Below the pieces are notes generated by a model. It saw only the letters and a program-made list of their open reading frames with translations, did no database searches and was not told where the DNA came from. A DNA stretch of 49,088 bases from Flavobacterium sp. (GTDB lineage Bacteria > Bacteroidota > Bacteroidia > Flavobacteriales > Flavobacteriaceae): positions 1 through 49,088 of the forward strand of contig NZ_JAKLJH010000029.1 of assembly GCF_023151265.1 (NCBI RefSeq). The letters are read 5' to 3'. Made by a program: the position numbers and the translations under genes. Below are positions 46,638 through 49,088 of the stretch, piece by piece. Each line of letters opens with the position of its first letter. The first letter of the stretch is position 1.

Positions 46638-47657
46638 TTAATTTTTTATAAAATCGATTACTGTTTTTTTAATTTTTTCTTTTACTGAAATAAAATCTTC
46701 TTTATTTGTAAAAGATGATTTTAAACTGAATTTTTCACCTTGCTTTAATAAATCACAAGATAATTTGGTTCCGTTTGTGTGGATAATGTGAAAAAATTCT
46801 TTAATTCCATTTAGTCTACAAGAGCTTACGTTATGGTCGTTTGGAATATCAATATACAACGTAGGAGTTCCTAAAGATAAACTTGGCAAAGCACAATGAA
46901 TTCTAGATGTAACTACATATTTTACCGAAGCATATTTTCTTAATAATTCTTCACCATAAGCAAATATTTCGGCATCATTGTTGAATTTATCAGCTGGCAT
47001 ATAGTGTTTTACGTAGATTGCTTTTTTTAAAACTTCGTCCTCGAATATTTGAGAAAATGATCGATAAAAATCTAAAGTTTTTCTCCAACTTTTTTTGTTG
47101 TTATATCTAATGTATTTGGAACGGATAACACTAATAGTATTAAATTTCGTTATCAATAAATACATACGAGTTAATTGATCAGCTAAACCTCTTGCTTTTT
47201 TATATCTTGGGTCAACAAAGTAAATGTTGTCGTTTTTTTCGTTTGAACAATATTTTTCTGATAATGTTAAGGTAAGACAACCTGTGTAATAACATTTTAC
47301 TCCTAAACTTTCTAAAAACTCGAGTGTAAAGTAATCTCTGCATCCAATAGGTTCGTTTTTTTTATAAAAATTAACAACTTCTTCCTTTCTAAAATGTGAA
47401 TGTACTGAAGTGTTAATATGATGCGAAACCAATAAAGGTGTTATTTTTTCCGAAGGAGGAAAATTTTCCCCGTTCATTAAAAACCAACCATTCATAATTA
47501 GTTTTACCTGTTCTCCATCGTATTTGTTTAAAGCTTCTCTACTAATTAAAATAGGATCTTGATTGTTTAAAAATTGTTTAGCGGCTAAACTTTGGATATA
47601 GTCACCAATATTTAATCCATTGTCTGTGAAATCATATTTTAATAAAGCTTCTTTCAT
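46638..47657 (-). CDS. Polysaccharide pyruvyl transferase family protein
   Basis: NIGDYIQSLAAKQFL, LIMNGWF, GCRDYFTLEFLESLGVKCYYTGCLTLTL, VVTSRIHCALPSLSLGTPTLYI. Confidence 0.88.
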   Translation of the reverse strand: MKEALLKYDFTDNGLNIGDYIQSLAAKQFLNNQDPILISREALNKYDGEQVKLIMNGWFLMNGENFPPSEKITPLLVSHHINTSVHSHFRKEEVVNFYKKNEPIGCRDYFTLEFLESLGVKCYYTGCLTLTLSEKYCSNEKNDNIYFVDPRYKKARGLADQLTRMYLLITKFNTISVIRSKYIRYNNKKSWRKTLDFYRSFSQIFEDEVLKKAIYVKHYMPADKFNNDAEIFAYGEELLRKYASVKYVVTSRIHCALPSLSLGTPTLYIDIPNDHNVSSCRLNGIKEFFHIIHTNGTKLSCDLLKQGEKFSLKSSFTNKEDFISVKEKIKKTVIDFIKN

Positions 47658-47708
47658 GCTTGAATTCTTTAATTTTATGTATTTATGAAAATAGTAAAAT
47701 ATTTTTAA

Positions 47709-48797
47709 TTATGCTATTTTATAATAGTTTTTGTTTATTTTATTGAATGAGCTTTGATAAATAAATTTATATAATTTAAATAGTATTTTCATAGCAAAAT
47801 TTCTATTCCCGTATAAGTCTAGAAGTTGAATAGATTTTTTATTTATAATGTAGTTGAATATAAAAATTTTTTTTTCGATTTTCATATTTAGTTTTACAAT
47901 ATTTCTTTCCACGTTTGTTTTGTTAAAGCAAATTTCAATTTTCTTAAAAATTTCTTCTTTGTTAGTATCAATACATTTATCAATAAGTTCTAACATGTAG
48001 ATTTTTAAAAAAATGATATATACTCCAATTAAATCTTTTGTTTTTTTGTTGTTGCACTTTAGATAGTACTTATCATAAATTTGCTCAATTATCGTTAAAT
48101 AGTCAAAAATATTCTTTTGTTTAATGTTTTTCGTTATTGCATTTTCATTACTTACGTTGTAATAGTAGGTTGTTTTTTCTGAACAAAAAATCGTATTTGC
48201 CTTTAACATAGTTTCAAAATACCATAACACATCTTCATGTAAGATTCCATTGTGAAATTGCAAGTTATGATTTTTTAAAAATTCTAAACGATACAAACGA
48301 TTTTGCGCTATACAAGTCGTGGTGTTTTCAACCATGAATTTAATAAAACTATCTTCAATATTATGAAGTAATTCATTTTTTGTCCATTCATTTAAAAGAT
48401 GTTTAACAGGTTGTAATTCCTGACCATTTGTACATAAGGTTTGACCAAAAACGATATCGATATTCTTATTTGACTCAATAATTTGAAATAAATCAGTTAA
48501 AGCATTTTCGGGGATACTATCATCAGAATCTAAAAAAAAGATATATGCTCCCTTTGCAAGATTAATACCGTAATTTCTTGTACTTGATAATCCTTTATTT
48601 TCTTGAGTAATAAAACAAAATCGGTTGTCGTCTTCTATTTCATTATTAATAATTTGTTTGCTGTTATCTTTGCTACCATCATCAATAATTATACATTCCC
48701 ATTCTGTAAAGGTTTGATTTTTTATTGAGTTTATCGTGTTTTTTATGAATGATTCTCCATTAAAACAAGGGACAATAATAGAAATAGAAGGCCTCAT
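47709..48797 (-). CDS. Family 2 glycosyltransferase
   Basis: ISIIVPCFNGESFIKNTINSIKNQTFTEWECIIIDDGSKDNS...FFLDSDDSIP. Confidence 0.94.
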   Translation of the reverse strand: MRPSISIIVPCFNGESFIKNTINSIKNQTFTEWECIIIDDGSKDNSKQIINNEIEDDNRFCFITQENKGLSSTRNYGINLAKGAYIFFLDSDDSIPENALTDLFQIIESNKNIDIVFGQTLCTNGQELQPVKHLLNEWTKNELLHNIEDSFIKFMVENTTTCIAQNRLYRLEFLKNHNLQFHNGILHEDVLWYFETMLKANTIFCSEKTTYYYNVSNENAITKNIKQKNIFDYLTIIEQIYDKYYLKCNNKKTKDLIGVYIIFLKIYMLELIDKCIDTNKEEIFKKIEICFNKTNVERNIVKLNMKIEKKIFIFNYIINKKSIQLLDLYGNRNFAMKILFKLYKFIYQSSFNKINKNYYKIA

Positions 48798-48952
48798 ATA
48801 ATGCTCTATTTAATTAAACAAATATATTATTATTTTTAGATATTAAATAGTTATATTGAGTACTGTAATTAGCAATTAATGTGTTACTTTTATTTTTATA
48901 ATAATTCAATAACTTATTTAATATATTTTAGCTGAAAATAAGTAATAATCTA

Positions 48953-49088
48953 ATGAAGATACTTTATTTCTACCCCGAAAATCCAGCCGCTTTAAATCAA
49001 GGAAATAATACCAGAGCGTTTGCCTTGCTTCAGTATTTTAAAAATAGAAATCATAAAATTGATTATGTAGGAGTTGCTTCAAAATCAT
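48953..49088 (+). CDS. Partial glycosyltransferase-like protein (5' end only)
   Basis: MKILYFYPENPAALNQGNNTRAFALLQYFKNRNHKIDYVGVASKS, running off the window; resembles the start of GT-B/GT4-type enzymes. Confidence 0.6.
   Translation, partial: MKILYFYPENPAALNQGNNTRAFALLQYFKNRNHKIDYVGVASKS

Overview
AT-rich window from a Bacteroidota genome, most likely Flavobacterium or a close relative. The support is gldI, T9SS sorting domains, TAnnTTTG promoters and A-rich leaders without Shine-Dalgarno motifs. Content is mostly housekeeping: partial prfC, a parvulin-type PPIase operon, MoxR, tandem aconitases (acnB, acnA), a LysM-NlpC/P60 hydrolase, a CstB-like MBL-rhodanese fusion, rimO, FadL-type porin, proS, two identical tRNA-Glu genes, rpsT, typA, a Cyp-FKBP/gldI cluster, a T9SS protein, an ABC transporter, a TetR/AarF pair, glutaminase, a LytS/LytR-like system with 2TM proteins, thioredoxin-like proteins, ctaA, cca-type nucleotidyltransferase and Sua5/YrdC. 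A surface-polysaccharide gene cluster begins at the right edge. I found no prophage, CRISPR array, IS element or clear defence system. The best second-look signals are: (1) the same 14-bp Crp/Fnr-like palindrome upstream of the two convergent genes MBL-rhodanese and DUF465/YdcH-like, with its centre 33 bp from the -7 box in both; (2) a glutaminase with an internal frameshifting deletion that appears to remove the catalytic SxxK region; (3) rimO with a stop codon directly after its natural ATG; (4) A-rich heptamer-like repeats directly 5' of several start codons; (5) a structured intergenic segment with a duplicated start-codon context before a redoxin gene.
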